The notes below the pieces were generated by a model that was not told the origin of the DNA, did not search any database, and saw nothing but the letters and a program-made list of their open reading frames with translations. Source: Helicoverpa zea (lineage: Eukaryota > Arthropoda > Insecta > Lepidoptera > Noctuidae). From it: a stretch of DNA of 64,000 bases. Position numbers and translations under genes: made by a program. Where the stretch lies: contig NC_061482.1 of the NCBI RefSeq assembly GCF_022581195.2, forward strand, positions 4,092,001-4,156,000, written 5' to 3'. Positions 34,901-46,015 of the stretch are shown here, one piece after another (position 1 is the stretch's first letter; the number at the start of each line of letters is the position of its first letter).

Positions 34901-35911
34901 GGGCTTCAAGTTCAAGAGTGCTCTAAAGGTAAGCTAACCACCCCTACCTAGAATTGCAAGCATAATTATTGTCATCAAACATGATTCCGCCTTCGCTGGC
35001 ATGAACGGGCGCGGCAGTCGAGGGCGAGCAATTTCCTCTGCACTAAGACTGTCACTCAAAATTGAATCTGTCGCGTCGACATGCCTGCTCTCTTGTCTTC
35101 GCTTTGCGAGGAAATAAATTGAAATAGTTTATATAGCATCAAATATATTCAGTTTTACACTTCAAATAGAAGGAATTGGAAAGCTGGCAAGAACCGGCAG
35201 TTTCTCACTCAATTTGAGAAAAATCCCAATAGAAAATCACCTTATTTACAAACCTAGAAAAGTTTAAAGGTAGAGCTTCGATTAAGAATACTATACTAAA
35301 TTAGTGTTCGAAGAGGTAGATTAAACACTATTTGTAGTGTATCTAACTATATATCTTAAATAGAAATTAACCAACCGCAACCTACAGAATTTACACACGA
35401 CGATACCTCGCAACAATTCAATTCAAATCTGAAATTCGCCGTCCATATTCAGACTAAATGTCTGAAACTCGGAACTAAACTACCAGCAACGTGCAACTGA
35501 GCCCTGTTAGTCTGAATTGTTACTGAATAGACCTTCGTCTGTGATGTATGTTGTATTGTATGGACTTATGCATCTAATGGTCCTCAAATGGGATTTCGAG
35601 TGCTCTCGCCTCTTGCAATTTCTGTTTTACATCTAAATTCACAGATGTCTCGTATCGTAATCAAACAGGTGATCTGCAACACCCTACTATTCTTTTTATA
35701 ACACATACTTAATACAGTCTTGCAGCATTGTGTCATGAAAGAAATAATAATAAGTCTCTTGTTTGTAATTATAAGATACATTCACAATCAACAATGAAAC
35801 TCTCGGAGAAAGTAAATAAATGGACGTTTGAGCACAGTTTACGGATGAAGACTGAAAGACTTGTCCTTATGAAACAGATTAGAATAGAAAATTAAAAGAT
35901 TGTTCAACTTC
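34901..35911. other. Spacer, nothing recognised
   Basis: One 65-codon minus-strand ORF (35,584-35,781) without motif. Otherwise unstructured. Confidence 0.5.
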
Positions 35912-36028
35912 AGAACCTGGTTGAAGAAGTCAATGGCGGTCACTTCATGAAAAGCACTGATCCTCAGCTGTATCCAGCTAGACTGAAATGCGACCCCAAC
36001 ATAGTTGAGAAAAGGCTAGGCAAATGAT
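35912..36028 (-). repeat. Repeat A, copy 3 (reversed)
   Basis: 'cctggttgaagaagtcaatg', 'cagctgtatccagctagactg' and 'ccccaacatagttgagaaaa' follow the repeat A order in reverse. It is clearly diverged. Confidence 0.6.
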
Positions 36029-39000
36029 GTCTGAATACCTAAGCTGTATCGTGAATGACAGAAATACTAACAATGCTAGCCGCAGAGTCAGTCTGCCATA
36101 CGCAGTTAGATCGGATCGAATTACATATCGAATAACAACATGACTTTTCATGATCAACCGTTATCACTATACAATTATTATGAAACAAAGAACTCTTGCG
36201 TCTGTCTGGCTGTTCGCGATTGACTCATTACTTACCTATTTTAAACGGATTTCATCCGCGTTGGGAAAGTTTAGGTTAGTTTATAATTAAAAGGATAACC
36301 TGGCGGAACCGGGGCAAGTTATATCGTTTACCTGATTGCAATTAACTGTTCACCAATATTTTAAAACTCCATTAATAGTTTTCAAAGTCAATAATTAATA
36401 TACGATGATTATTAAATCAGGCGTGTGATCACAAATGCTCTGAACAGTCATGTAACTTTAATGAAATGTCAGGATAGTTCCTATCCAATTATCGATGTTC
36501 GGGTCAATTTTGCTATTAATAAAGGGACATTTTGACACTGCCAATCCCGTGTTTTTGGATAATAGCCCGCATAGCTCGCAGATATCGCGTCTAACCGCAA
36601 ACTGTGTGTCGGCTATCGACACAAGCTCGTCAAAACATTCAAGTTAATAAATACATACATTTCACTAACCACAGCTTTAATTTGTTTTGAAAACTAGCTT
36701 AATTCGTGCATTTGTAAGTAGCATCATAATTATGAAATAATCAACGTTATTTACCCACTTATAGCAAACCGCGCTACATTGTGGTTCGTTAAAATTATGG
36801 TCGCCATTGTAAATATTACATCGTAAAATCGCCTAGCAAACACATTTAAAGTGGCGGTGATTTTGGTTAGCATGGCTTGAAATAAACTGGACGTAGTAAT
36901 ACATGATACTTGTCTAACTACGTCTAGTTTTATACCGAAGACCAAGTTGCGTGTTACAAATGACTGGATGAACCTTGAACGCTTTTTTCTAGATCCTCCG
37001 AGATTTGAGGGCAACCTTCAGATCTTGCTAATTGGTTTATAATCTTCAACGGTAGAAGTTGTTTGTTTCTAAATATAGATCTAAGTCTAGGTATAATTAC
37101 AAGAATACGAGATTTATGTAACAAAAACGAACAGGTAAGTACCGAATAATATATTAGTCAAGATGATACAGTTAAAGTTGGAAAACCCAATGGGGTAGCC
37201 CGATCCATTGCATTTTTGTTTGTAAACCAAATGAATTTTTAGAGATTGAAAGCTTTCCGGGAAAAAATCTGGAAAGCTCAAGGCTTTTATTGGATTTATG
37301 ACTCAAGCAAATAAGTCTGTCAGGCTTGCTTGATCAGCTTATGATTGAATAAATCTCTAGAAGACTGGAGCTACCACGGAATCGATTCAGCCGCACTAAT
37401 CTTAGCTTCTTCAGATTCAATTTTTATCAGTAGATAAGTAAGTTAAAACCTTCGATAAAGAATGAAGTAGAGCTTTAGTACTTCACATCTCGTTAAGACA
37501 TCTTTTAAAACCACCTTTATTTTTTACCAGATATCAATGAAAAGATGTTCTACGATCTTCTAAGACGATAAGGGATTAAACATTAAGATGAAAATGTGCA
37601 AGTGTGTAGTTTTATTTTTTAATTTTAAAACTAATTTTTATTTTCAGGTTATGAAATGGTGAAGCAACGAAATTTTCCCGACACCTTCCTAGTCTTTCTA
37701 CTCGTACAGGAATTTGAACAGGCGCGGTGATTCACGCGAGTTGTCCATGCAGGCACTAGGTGTTTACCATGCATTGGGTCAATAACGGGCCAGTATTGTA
37801 ATGAATGCAAATGAAGACCAGCCATCGCTGTTTACAGGACCGGCGCTTCAGCGGGGCTATACTGACGAACTGTGGAGCCCAGCCTAACCGCAGCACCTAC
37901 TATCGAACGAGAATTAATTGTATCAAGTATACTTGAATATGTACGCGCGCAAATAATTTGCGGTTTTATTTCGGATGGGTTTCTGTCAAAGCTCAAAGAA
38001 CATAATTAAGTGATATTAATTAAATTGTAATGTGATTCGTTCGAGTTGAAATGGAATCGGAATTTCAGTAGTTGCTATTAATTACATTTTCAATATGCCA
38101 TTTTCTACTTTGTGGAAGTTAAAATACTGTGTATAAATCACCATATTCATGAGGTTTGGATGTATAATTTTTATCCCTGCGAAGATATGGGTGGTTTATA
38201 CTCAACGAGGTTTTGGATCATATCCCGGTCTGAATAATAAGCAGATTAGTCCATACTCCATTTGAACACCATATAATTTTCTTCCTGTTTTTCTCATCGC
38301 AAATCGATCTTTCGATTAAAAGGTAAAGGTGGGTAAGCTGAATGGCAAACCATTGATCATGGAGATTATAAATCCGATGCGTAACTGATGACTGATGAGC
38401 CCAGACATCTTTAATAACCGATGATGCAACGTACACTGGTCACGCGATTTTAATAAAAACAAGTTTTTATGGAATGGCGGACGCGAAGGGCGATTTGAAA
38501 TTACTCTGTATATTTGCTTCGTATTAGAATTCATTCAATTATGCCGGAACATTTACAATGAATGTTTGTAATTGTCTGCTAGAATAACATGCGTGACATA
38601 CCCTTTTAAAGTAATTTAAGGTCAGCTCCTACAATGATTGTTTTGTAAGCTTTCGTAAAGTAACGGAAAAATATTGAAATGTTTATGTGGTTTTCATACA
38701 TTCCGGTGATGATACAATTCTTATTTGTTATCAAACCGTTTAATTGATTGTATGAAATATAATTTTAACGTTGCCATACATAGCAGTCCACTATTCGATT
38801 AAATTTAATCCGAAATAGCGAAGCTTCCGCCGAGCCGCACGAGATTGTGGTTTATTTAAGCTCACCCACTGTAACCAAATTCAGATTAAACTGAAAATCC
38901 TATATTGAGAAATTTTATTTTTGCGATTTTGATTACTTCGTGTATTTAGTCTGATGTTATTTAAAGTAATAGTGTTGAAAACCTAGAACCTAGATTTTAA

Positions 39001-39655
39001 CGAGCTCTTAAATTAATCTAAACATTATTTTTGAAAAAAATGCGACTTAAATTTGATAATGATGTTCTTAACTACAAACAAAAAGTAATCCTTGGCGTAT
39101 TTTTTTCGTATTTACTGTGAGGTTTAGAACTGTCTAACTAAGTGTCTAAGTATCTACGGATCGACCATCCCACAGAAAACCATCCTAACCGAATAAAGAA
39201 TGCATCTCATACTCTACGTAAACTAACTGCAGAATATTTTAGAATTTTTCTCGAAACGACGCGGTTCAGTTTATTGGATCTCGTGCATTTCCTGAACGCT
39301 TCGCAAGGACCGGCTTACGTACCCTGGAAAAAGTGCAACACGGCTGCAGTTTGAACAACGTGGAAATTCCGTAAATGGCCGACTATTTTCCGTTTAATTT
39401 TGTCTCCAGCAATAGCATTGAAATATTTTGTAACTTGAAATGAAATAGAGCACAGCTTCAGATGTTATGATATAAGTTGGTACATCTGGCGTGCTTGTCA
39501 ATTGGTTACGCGGCCTAACTAGGTACATGAACTGAGAACATTGCGCCATCTCAGTTATTACAGCTGTTTTATTCATATACAACCAAATGTTTATTATATC
39601 CGTGTCGACCTGCTTTTGCGCAGCTTGTGACGGCATCATTCAAATGAGTACATCA
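36029..39655. other. Spacer of 3.6 kb, nothing recognised
   Basis: AT-rich, with only unrelated ORFs up to 87 codons (36,751-37,014, minus). A polypyrimidine stretch with an acceptor-like ttttattttcag|g occurs at 37,636-37,648, too common by chance to call an exon. Confidence 0.5.
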
Positions 39656-39900
39656 TCTGCCTAGCCTTTTCCCAGCTATGTTGGGACCGGCTTCCAGTCT
39701 AATTGGAAGCAGCTGAGTACCAATGTTTTATATGGAGCTACTGCCTGTTTGATCTCCTCAATCATACCCCATACCATACCCTACCAGCAACCCGATACCT
39801 CTTGGTAAGACTGGTTGTCAGATTCTGGCTAGTGATAGATTGCTAAAGATGTGCAAATGACCACTGGACTGGGTCCCATCAACTCAACGTGACTTCCGAA
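39656..39900 (+). repeat. Repeat A, copy 4
   Basis: 'ccttttcccagctatgttgg', 'ggcttccagtctaattggaa', 'gtaccaatgttttatatgga' and 'cgatacctcttggtaagact' give the longest continuous copy in the window apart from the interrupted one at 57.9 kb. Confidence 0.7.
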
Positions 39901-41858
39901 ATGCGGAAATCATAGAAATGAGTATGAAATGGAAACTCTTTAGTGTCAGTGATTTTGTAAGCAGCTGGCATGAGTGTCCACCCCCAAGCTACCAACGCTT
40001 GAAGTTGCAAGAATAATACGATTTGAATAAACGAGACGCCTACGGAATAGTTAAATCGTGCTTGGGTGACAAAATAGAGGCTAGTCTAGGAGAATGTTGT
40101 ACATTTAATGTTAATAATTATGCTGAAGACAAGATAACACGATTTCTAGAAATGCTATAGCGTCAGCACTTACTCATATGGAGCACGTTTTATTCTAAAT
40201 GCGTGAGTAAGTAGGTACATACCTACTTTGGTACTGAGGAAGTCGAAACTTATAAGATTCTTAATCATATCTAATACTAAATGTCTAAAAGGAGAAGGTT
40301 CAATTTGAATAGATAGTGTCCAGCCATCTTCTGTAATTCGCTTGTCATGATAAAGTTACTTAGTTTAAAACATCGTTAATTGAATTCCCTCGATTATGCA
40401 TACAGTTAATTTGGAAGATACTTTACCGATTGCGATGAAATTAAGAACGGCGGTAGTTAGAATCCTGAACATGTGTACCTTCTTTACTTTTATTCAGGCC
40501 CAGAAAATATTTCACAGAGATGTGGTTGAAACAATCCAGAACAGCTGTACGTACTTATGTGTAAAATACTAGTAAACCAAGATACGTAAGTTACCTTCTC
40601 GTGTGTAAGTATATTTTATGATCTTTTAGCTAATTAATCTTGCTTATTGCGACACCTAAATTAAACGATCGTTGCGTGAGGTCTCAAATTAAGAAGGGAG
40701 GCACATATCTAGCCGCCTTACCTACCTACTAAATTGAAAATAGTCTGAGAACACACTGAGTCTAGCTAAGAAATGAGGACATAATTAACAAATAACTTGA
40801 TATAACCCAACGACTTATCACAACAAGAAATGGAACACTTACCAGTTTCCAGATACCGCTCCAAGATTGTGAATAACAAACATTTCCAATCAGTTCAGCA
40901 CATAAAGTTTATGATTCGTAACGGAAACTTGGTCCTTTGATTTATGATTCACTTTTAAATTCGCGAATTATTAGTGTCGGGGAATCGTGCACATTCTATC
41001 GGTAATACGTGATGAGCGCACTGCGAACGTCCGTACCGCGGCTCGGCCGGCGTATCTTACCACTCCGATACCTAACTGGCTTGCGGCGCGTGTAGGCGGA
41101 AGCGTAAGTTTGTATACCACGCGTTTGTACGATAGCAAGCTGCGCATTAGATAAACGCGGCCAGCGACATCTCGTGGCGATGCCCTGTATCAAACAGTTA
41201 GCGGACTCTGCGTAGCTTAGGATTTTGAGCTCGCTGGCGCTGCTGCCATCTAGGCTATTCTACTAAAACTAATGTATTGCCTGTGGTACTGGATTTACTA
41301 GACGTGTGGACTAGTTTGGAACGTTCAATGTAGTGTCCTGAACTGACGAAAGATGCCGCTTGTGCTGTGTTCTTAAAAATAAATTACAGTGCTTTCACAC
41401 TGGCAGATTTTCCGCTCGGCTTTCCCTACTACAGCAAACAGTTGACTACTGGTACAGATATGACATTTATGATGATCGGAATATGTTGCAAGTAGGTTCA
41501 CGCTCGTTTGCTACGCACGGAAAAATCGAGCGGAAATTCCGCCAATGTGGACGCACTCTTATATATATACGTAAGTATCCGGCATTTTCGATAATTGACA
41601 AATTCTAAAAATGTTGCAGAAATATGATTACGTGAAATTCCAATATTTTCAATATTTCAATAAGATAAGTATTTGAAAGTAGTAAAAAATCCAAAACCTT
41701 CTAACCCACCCTAGGTATCCGAGTTGGTTGCTCTGATGCAGGTAAATACCATATAAGCATCCATTAATATCTTGAATATGAATAATCTACATTTCTCATC
41801 ACATACCCAATTGCATTGCTGTTCATTTGCATAATATTTCATGACCCGTTTTCAGACC
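39901..41858. other. Spacer left of the Transib-like element
   Basis: It contains a moderately GC-rich section (41,025-41,110) with a 65-codon minus ORF (40,996-41,193) of no recognised family. The CACCG target duplication begins at 41,859. Confidence 0.5.
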
Positions 41859-41863
41859 CACCG

Positions 41864-42536
41864 CACAGTAGATCGACGCCATACAAGCGTTGGGACATAG
41901 GATATTTAAATATCCAAATGTCAATTTTTGAAAAACGAGTTATGCCATCGTATTTGTCTTCTTATTAGCTGTTAAAAATGTTACTAGCATTTTCTGATTG
42001 GACTCTTACATCGAGAGCTATAGCGCAAAATGTGATTTAAATGTATGGGAAGTGACTTAAAAACTGATGTATCTCGAGATTCCCTTCGCCTTTCGACTTG
42101 ATTTTTTTATATGGTAATAAGACATATATTTGGCACATTTTCTTCAAACAAACATGGTGCGATAAATGTGCCCGTTTTAAGATACAAGTATAGACCGATT
42201 TTTGCAATATCATCTACATATTTATTTATAAGTTTCACATATTTTATCTCTGAATCTCACTTCAGTGGTGACTCACTGATATGGTCAGGCCATAACTCAT
42301 TGGTGCACCGATAATATAATCTCTGGAAATAATTATATACTACTAATGAGGTAATTTGTTAATTTTTGGTAATTTGTTATTACCTAAATTTTAATGAGGT
42401 GATTAGCTATTTTTTTGGAAAATTAGCTAATTACTTATAAAAGACCTTTTTATTGTTTACAATAAGAACTCGAATCGATTTTTAACATACCTACCCTCAT
42501 AAGTGCCAATTTTGGAAACCATATAAATAGGCGCAT
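41864..42536 (+). repeat. Left terminal inverted repeat (673 bp)
   Basis: Starts CACAGTAGATCG, contains the 16-bp palindrome GGATATTTAAATATCC near its outer end, and ends at a TATA-like 'atataaatag' facing inward. Differences from the right arm are visible only inside about the last 190 bp (for example gaggtaat/gagataat, cataagtg/cattagtg). A 67-codon ORF (42,111-42,314) is identical in both arms; it is probably incidental. Confidence 0.93.
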
Positions 42537-43298
42537 GGTTGACTGAAATTAAATTAAATAAAAGCAGTCGTTTTTTATGAAAAACAAAAAAATATTTTAT
42601 TGTCACGCTTAGTTACTAAAAAAATAATAAATTACAAATAATAAAATATGTAAAAACATCAAAATATACCTACAATTCTATTACTAAGATATTTATTGAA
42701 GTACTTAACTACAATTTACTAATAACTAATTTCATAATGATAAAGTAAGGACAAAATTTTAAATTGGTTGACACTAATATTTAGACATGATAAAAACAGT
42801 AAAAACAAATATTCAATATAACAAACAAAACGAAGAACAGCATCATAAAGCATCATAAAAATCAATAGTCTAAAAGAAAGTGTTAGTCACAGAAAATATC
42901 ATCATCAGATTCTATTTCAGATTCTTCAGATTCTCAGAATTGTTACTATTATGTAGCATTTCAACCTTTTATTGTATCAACTGGATTTTGGGCGTAATGA
43001 GAAACCGCACCAATAGCAAAGTCATATATATCGTTGGATAGGTCTTTTTAATTGGAACAATATTTACAATGACAGCTTTGTTCTATTGTTTGTCCGTTAT
43101 AAAAGGTTGAAATGCTACATACCTAATAGTAACAATTATGGACCCTAACGGGCACAGCAGGTAGCACTTACAAGACTTACACTTGGTAGTACTTAGATTT
43201 TCCTTTAAAAACTTGAGTTATCAATAGATTATTTAGTTCTAACTTTTGCACAGTTTTTGATCTATATCTCAGAACGGACAAACATTTCAACAAAGCTG
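42537..43298. other. Internal region of the Transib-like element with nested inverted repeats
   Basis: AT-rich, with two overlapping foldback structures. The segment around 42,944-42,976 (gtagcatttcaaccttttat) pairs with 43,101-43,139 (ataaaaggttgaaatgctac). The block 43,009-43,095 is an imperfect inverse copy of 43,259-43,366, which includes the end of the transposase ORF. Before them, on the minus strand, lies a short acidic coding remnant (42,883-42,930). I read the foldback block as a nested insertion that separates the transposase body from its original tail. Confidence 0.6.
42883..42930 (-). pseudogene. Acidic tail remnant, probably of the transposase
   Basis: Sixteen minus-strand codons, read as ESEESEIESDDDIFCD, end in a TAA stop at 42,883-42,885. 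Such acidic Ser/Glu/Asp tails are common at transposase C-termini. It lies downstream of the transposase ORF in another frame, past the nested inverted-repeat block, and a TGA precedes it. That it once belonged to the same protein is inference. Confidence 0.4.
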
Positions 43299-45287
43299 TC
43301 ATAGTAAATATTGTTCTACATAAAAAGACCTATCCAATGGTATATATGACATTCCTATTGGTGGGGTATACCAGGTCCCATATATTTGTGCCCATTGTCC
43401 TTTACGAAAATCTTTGTTTCTCGCTTCAGATGCTTCTTCTGACAAAAAACCGATTGGCACTATAGACAAATGCTCAATTATATGAGCTCCATGAATAAGC
43501 AACTTATGAATACTCACAGGCATATAATACCATGGATAAAGATTGGTAAACATTTTTGCAGTATCTATACAGAATTCATTAAATTTGTTTACAATAATTT
43601 TTTCACCAGAAGAAATACATTGTAGGATCACACCAAGTCTTTGCACTAAAGCAACGTCTAGTCCAGTTATATCAGCAGTTTTGGCTGGATCTTGAAAGAA
43701 CCTTCTAGCTGAGTTTCCGTTGTTTGTCGTCCCACTGCCTTGTTTTACAACGTCTAATAATAAACCAGTTTCTTTTCTGAATCTGTCTTGAATGTTCTTT
43801 TTTCTTTCATCTACAGATTTTTTGGCATCGTCTCCTCTTGATTGCCAAGATTTAATGTCTAATCTATATGCTATATGAAGCAAACATTCCATGGCACGGA
43901 TCCATGCATGAAGACTGCTTAATCCATATTTATACATATCTTCGTCCACTGGTTTTTTCTGAACCAATTCTATATTGTTCATTTCCTTCGGACGCGCCTT
44001 ACACAAATCGCAAACTGCTGTAGAAGTGCCAGAGATATAGGATGCCACTTTTCCATCTATCATTGTCAAGAGCAATTTATGCTTGATAGTTGCATTTTCA
44101 CATTTCGTTGGATTTAAACTTTCTATTTCTGTTTCTATATTAGTCATTTCGTTTTTAACATTAAACTCCGTTTCTTTCATGAACTTCCACATAATGGGTC
44201 GGCAGAAAGACGTTGATGAAGGCCGTTGGTTTTGCCAAATAATACATCCATCTTGAGTTGTGAGCTTCAATGGCACAAGACTCGCCATGAACACGCTTTG
44301 TAGTTCTTGATTTGAACAATCCGACTTTTGTTGATGTACACTTTGATTTGAGGCTCCATCAAACCCCCATTTGCTTATTAGCAGGAGTTCATCTTTGTCA
44401 AGACTTATGTCCAAACACTGAATAAGTCTATTTACAGTTAAATCTAACAGAGCTTGAAGTTTAATCTTAACAGAAGTTTCTGTAATTGTTACAGCACTGT
44501 TGTCAGGGTAGCACTTTTTCTTCTCTTCTTGAAGTTTATAATAACTAGGGTATTTACAAATTCCTTCCTTTTCACTGAAATCTCTTAGTGTTATGTATCG
44601 AAACTTTGATAGTCTTAAAGTGACATATAATGCCAAAGCTTTTTGGGATGATATTTCTTTCATTTCTCCAAATTGAATAAACTGCTTTACTTTAGAGACT
44701 TGCTCTGGATTTTCTAAAAGGTACCGCAGGATTTCAGCCACATCTTTTTTTCCAGATGATTTGAGGCTCGTTTGAGCAGAGAAGACGATTTCTTCCGTGC
44801 TATAGGAGCTGCAACTCGATTCTGTGCGTCTTCTTTTTTGTTTGTTCGATAATTCTTCAAAAGGTTTGCGGCTTTCTATCGAAGTAGATGTAGATGCATC
44901 GGAAACCCGACATTCCGGATTCATCACAACATTTGTGAAAGAATCGGATGTTGTCGCTGTTGGTTCTTCAGATGCCTCGTCTATTTCTTCTTCGGGTATA
45001 ATAACATTCTCTTTCCAATTTTCTGGCCATTTGATATCTGCTTGCAACCAGGAGGAATACTTCCGCATAAATGCTTCTTGATTTCTTGAAGATTTCATCC
45101 ATTTAGCATAGATCCGATAACAAAATCTACGACACCATTCTTTAAGTTCTTTTTCAACTGCGTCTCTTAACTGAAAATCACTATTGGTTTTCAGAGACGT
45201 AAATAATTGATTATAGTCCCGAATATCACCACCTTCACGTAGAGAAATGTAAAGGTCGAGGTAAGTACCGAAACCGTGAAAAGACAT
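43299..45287 (-). CDS. Transib/RAG1-like transposase (C-terminus altered)
   Basis: 662 residues. About 1-190 is a variable N-terminal region with a basic KRRR patch (151-154). The RAG1-like core follows: first catalytic Asp D310 in a GFDGAS block, second D411 in MIDGK, and the Glu in LSEEAS, where E618 fits the spacing to mouse RAG1 E962. Zinc ligands are C426/C429 (CDLC) and H594/H599 (HKLLIH), corresponding to RAG1 C727/C730 and H937/H942. A GTTNNGNSARR segment at 519-529 matches the conserved 'NGN.AR' of the family. The predicted activity is nicking and hairpin formation at CAC ends, then 5-bp staggered insertion in the nucleus. The start at 45,287 is 57 bp inside a TATA box. The last ~30 residues, from about 630, are encoded by repeat sequence, so the native tail seems lost. 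It is longer than the roughly 500-residue Transib proteins I know of. RAG1-like lineages other than Transib remain possible; no RAG2-like gene is present. Confidence 0.88.
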   Translation of the reverse strand: MSFHGFGTYLDLYISLREGGDIRDYNQLFTSLKTNSDFQLRDAVEKELKEWCRRFCYRIYAKWMKSSRNQEAFMRKYSSWLQADIKWPENWKENVIIPEEEIDEASEEPTATTSDSFTNVVMNPECRVSDASTSTSIESRKPFEELSNKQKRRRTESSCSSYSTEEIVFSAQTSLKSSGKKDVAEILRYLLENPEQVSKVKQFIQFGEMKEISSQKALALYVTLRLSKFRYITLRDFSEKEGICKYPSYYKLQEEKKKCYPDNSAVTITETSVKIKLQALLDLTVNRLIQCLDISLDKDELLLISKWGFDGASNQSVHQQKSDCSNQELQSVFMASLVPLKLTTQDGCIIWQNQRPSSTSFCRPIMWKFMKETEFNVKNEMTNIETEIESLNPTKCENATIKHKLLLTMIDGKVASYISGTSTAVCDLCKARPKEMNNIELVQKKPVDEDMYKYGLSSLHAWIRAMECLLHIAYRLDIKSWQSRGDDAKKSVDERKKNIQDRFRKETGLLLDVVKQGSGTTNNGNSARRFFQDPAKTADITGLDVALVQRLGVILQCISSGEKIIVNKFNEFCIDTAKMFTNLYPWYYMPVSIHKLLIHGAHIIEHLSIVPIGFLSEEASEARNKDFRKGQWAQIYGTWYTPPIGMSYIPLDRSFYVEQYLL

Positions 45288-45337
45288 AATGACAACACTC
45301 GGATGAGGATGAAATTACAACTAATGCTCTTCAAGTA

Positions 45338-46010
45338 ATGCACCTATTTATATGGTTTCCAAAATTGGCACTAATGAGGGTAGGTATGTTAAAAATCGAT
45401 TCGAGTTCTTATTGTAAACAATAAAAAGGTCTTTTATAAGTAATTAGCTAATTTTTCAAAAAAATAGCTAATCACCTCATTAAAATTTAGGTAATAACAA
45501 ATTACCAAAAATTAACAAATTATCTCATTAGTAGTATATAATTATTTCCAGAGATTATATTATCGGTGCACCAATGAGTTATGGCCTGACCATATCAGTG
45601 AGTCACCACTGAAGTGAGATTCAGAGATAAAATATGTGAAACTTATAAATAAATATGTAGATGATATTGCAAAAATCGGTCTATACTTGTATCTTAAAAC
45701 GGGCACATTTATCGCACCATGTTTGTTTGAAGAAAATGTGCCAAATATATGTCTTATTACCATATAAAAAAATCAAGTCGAAAGGCGAAGGGAATCTCGA
45801 GATACATCAGTTTTTAAGTCACTTCCCATACATTTAAATCACATTTTGCGCTATAGCTCTCGATGTAAGAGTCCAATCAGAAAATGCTAGTAACATTTTT
45901 AACAGCTAATAAGAAGACAAATACGATGGCATAACTCGTTTTTCAAAAATTGACATTTGGATATTTAAATATCCTATGTCCCAACGCTTGTATGGCGTCG
46001 ATCTACTGTG
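45338..46010 (-). repeat. Right terminal inverted repeat (673 bp)
   Basis: Inverse complement of the left arm, ending ...CTACTGTG against the CACCG duplication. It contains the promoter-proximal TATA of the transposase gene at its inner edge. Confidence 0.93.
45344..45352 (-). promoter_or_regulatory. TATA box of transposase gene, inside the inverted repeat
   Basis: TATAAATAG on the minus strand, 57 bp before the transposase ATG, is a good core-promoter spacing. The same sequence in the left arm (about 42,522-42,530) points inward from the other end. Confidence 0.55.
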
Positions 46011-46015
46011 CACCG

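Larger units (their letters stand above)
41864..46010 (-). mobile_element. Transib/RAG1-like DNA transposon with 673-bp terminal inverted repeats
   Basis: A 4147-bp element. Both ends read CACAGTAGATCGACGCC inwards and are flanked by the direct repeat CACCG (41,859-41,863; 46,011-46,015). CAC-starting termini and a 5-bp GC-rich target duplication are the hallmarks of Transib and RAG transposition. The inverted repeats (41,864-42,536 and 45,338-46,010) are 673 bp each, far longer than I expect for Transib, and differ at only a few positions near their inner ends. The single transposase gene runs leftward from just inside the right repeat. The CACAGTA end differs in one base from the CACAGTG heptamer of recombination signal sequences. 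I see no nonamer-like partner. Confidence 0.88.

Noticed and set aside
41864..41892. A true recombination signal sequence (heptamer-spacer-nonamer) at the transposon end
   Set aside because: The heptamer differs in its last base and I find no nonamer-like A-rich block at 12- or 23-bp spacing.
42111..42314. 67-codon ORF, identical in both long inverted repeats, as a second gene of the Transib-like element
   Set aside because: Identity follows from the arms being near-identical DNA; the protein has no motif and the ORF is short.
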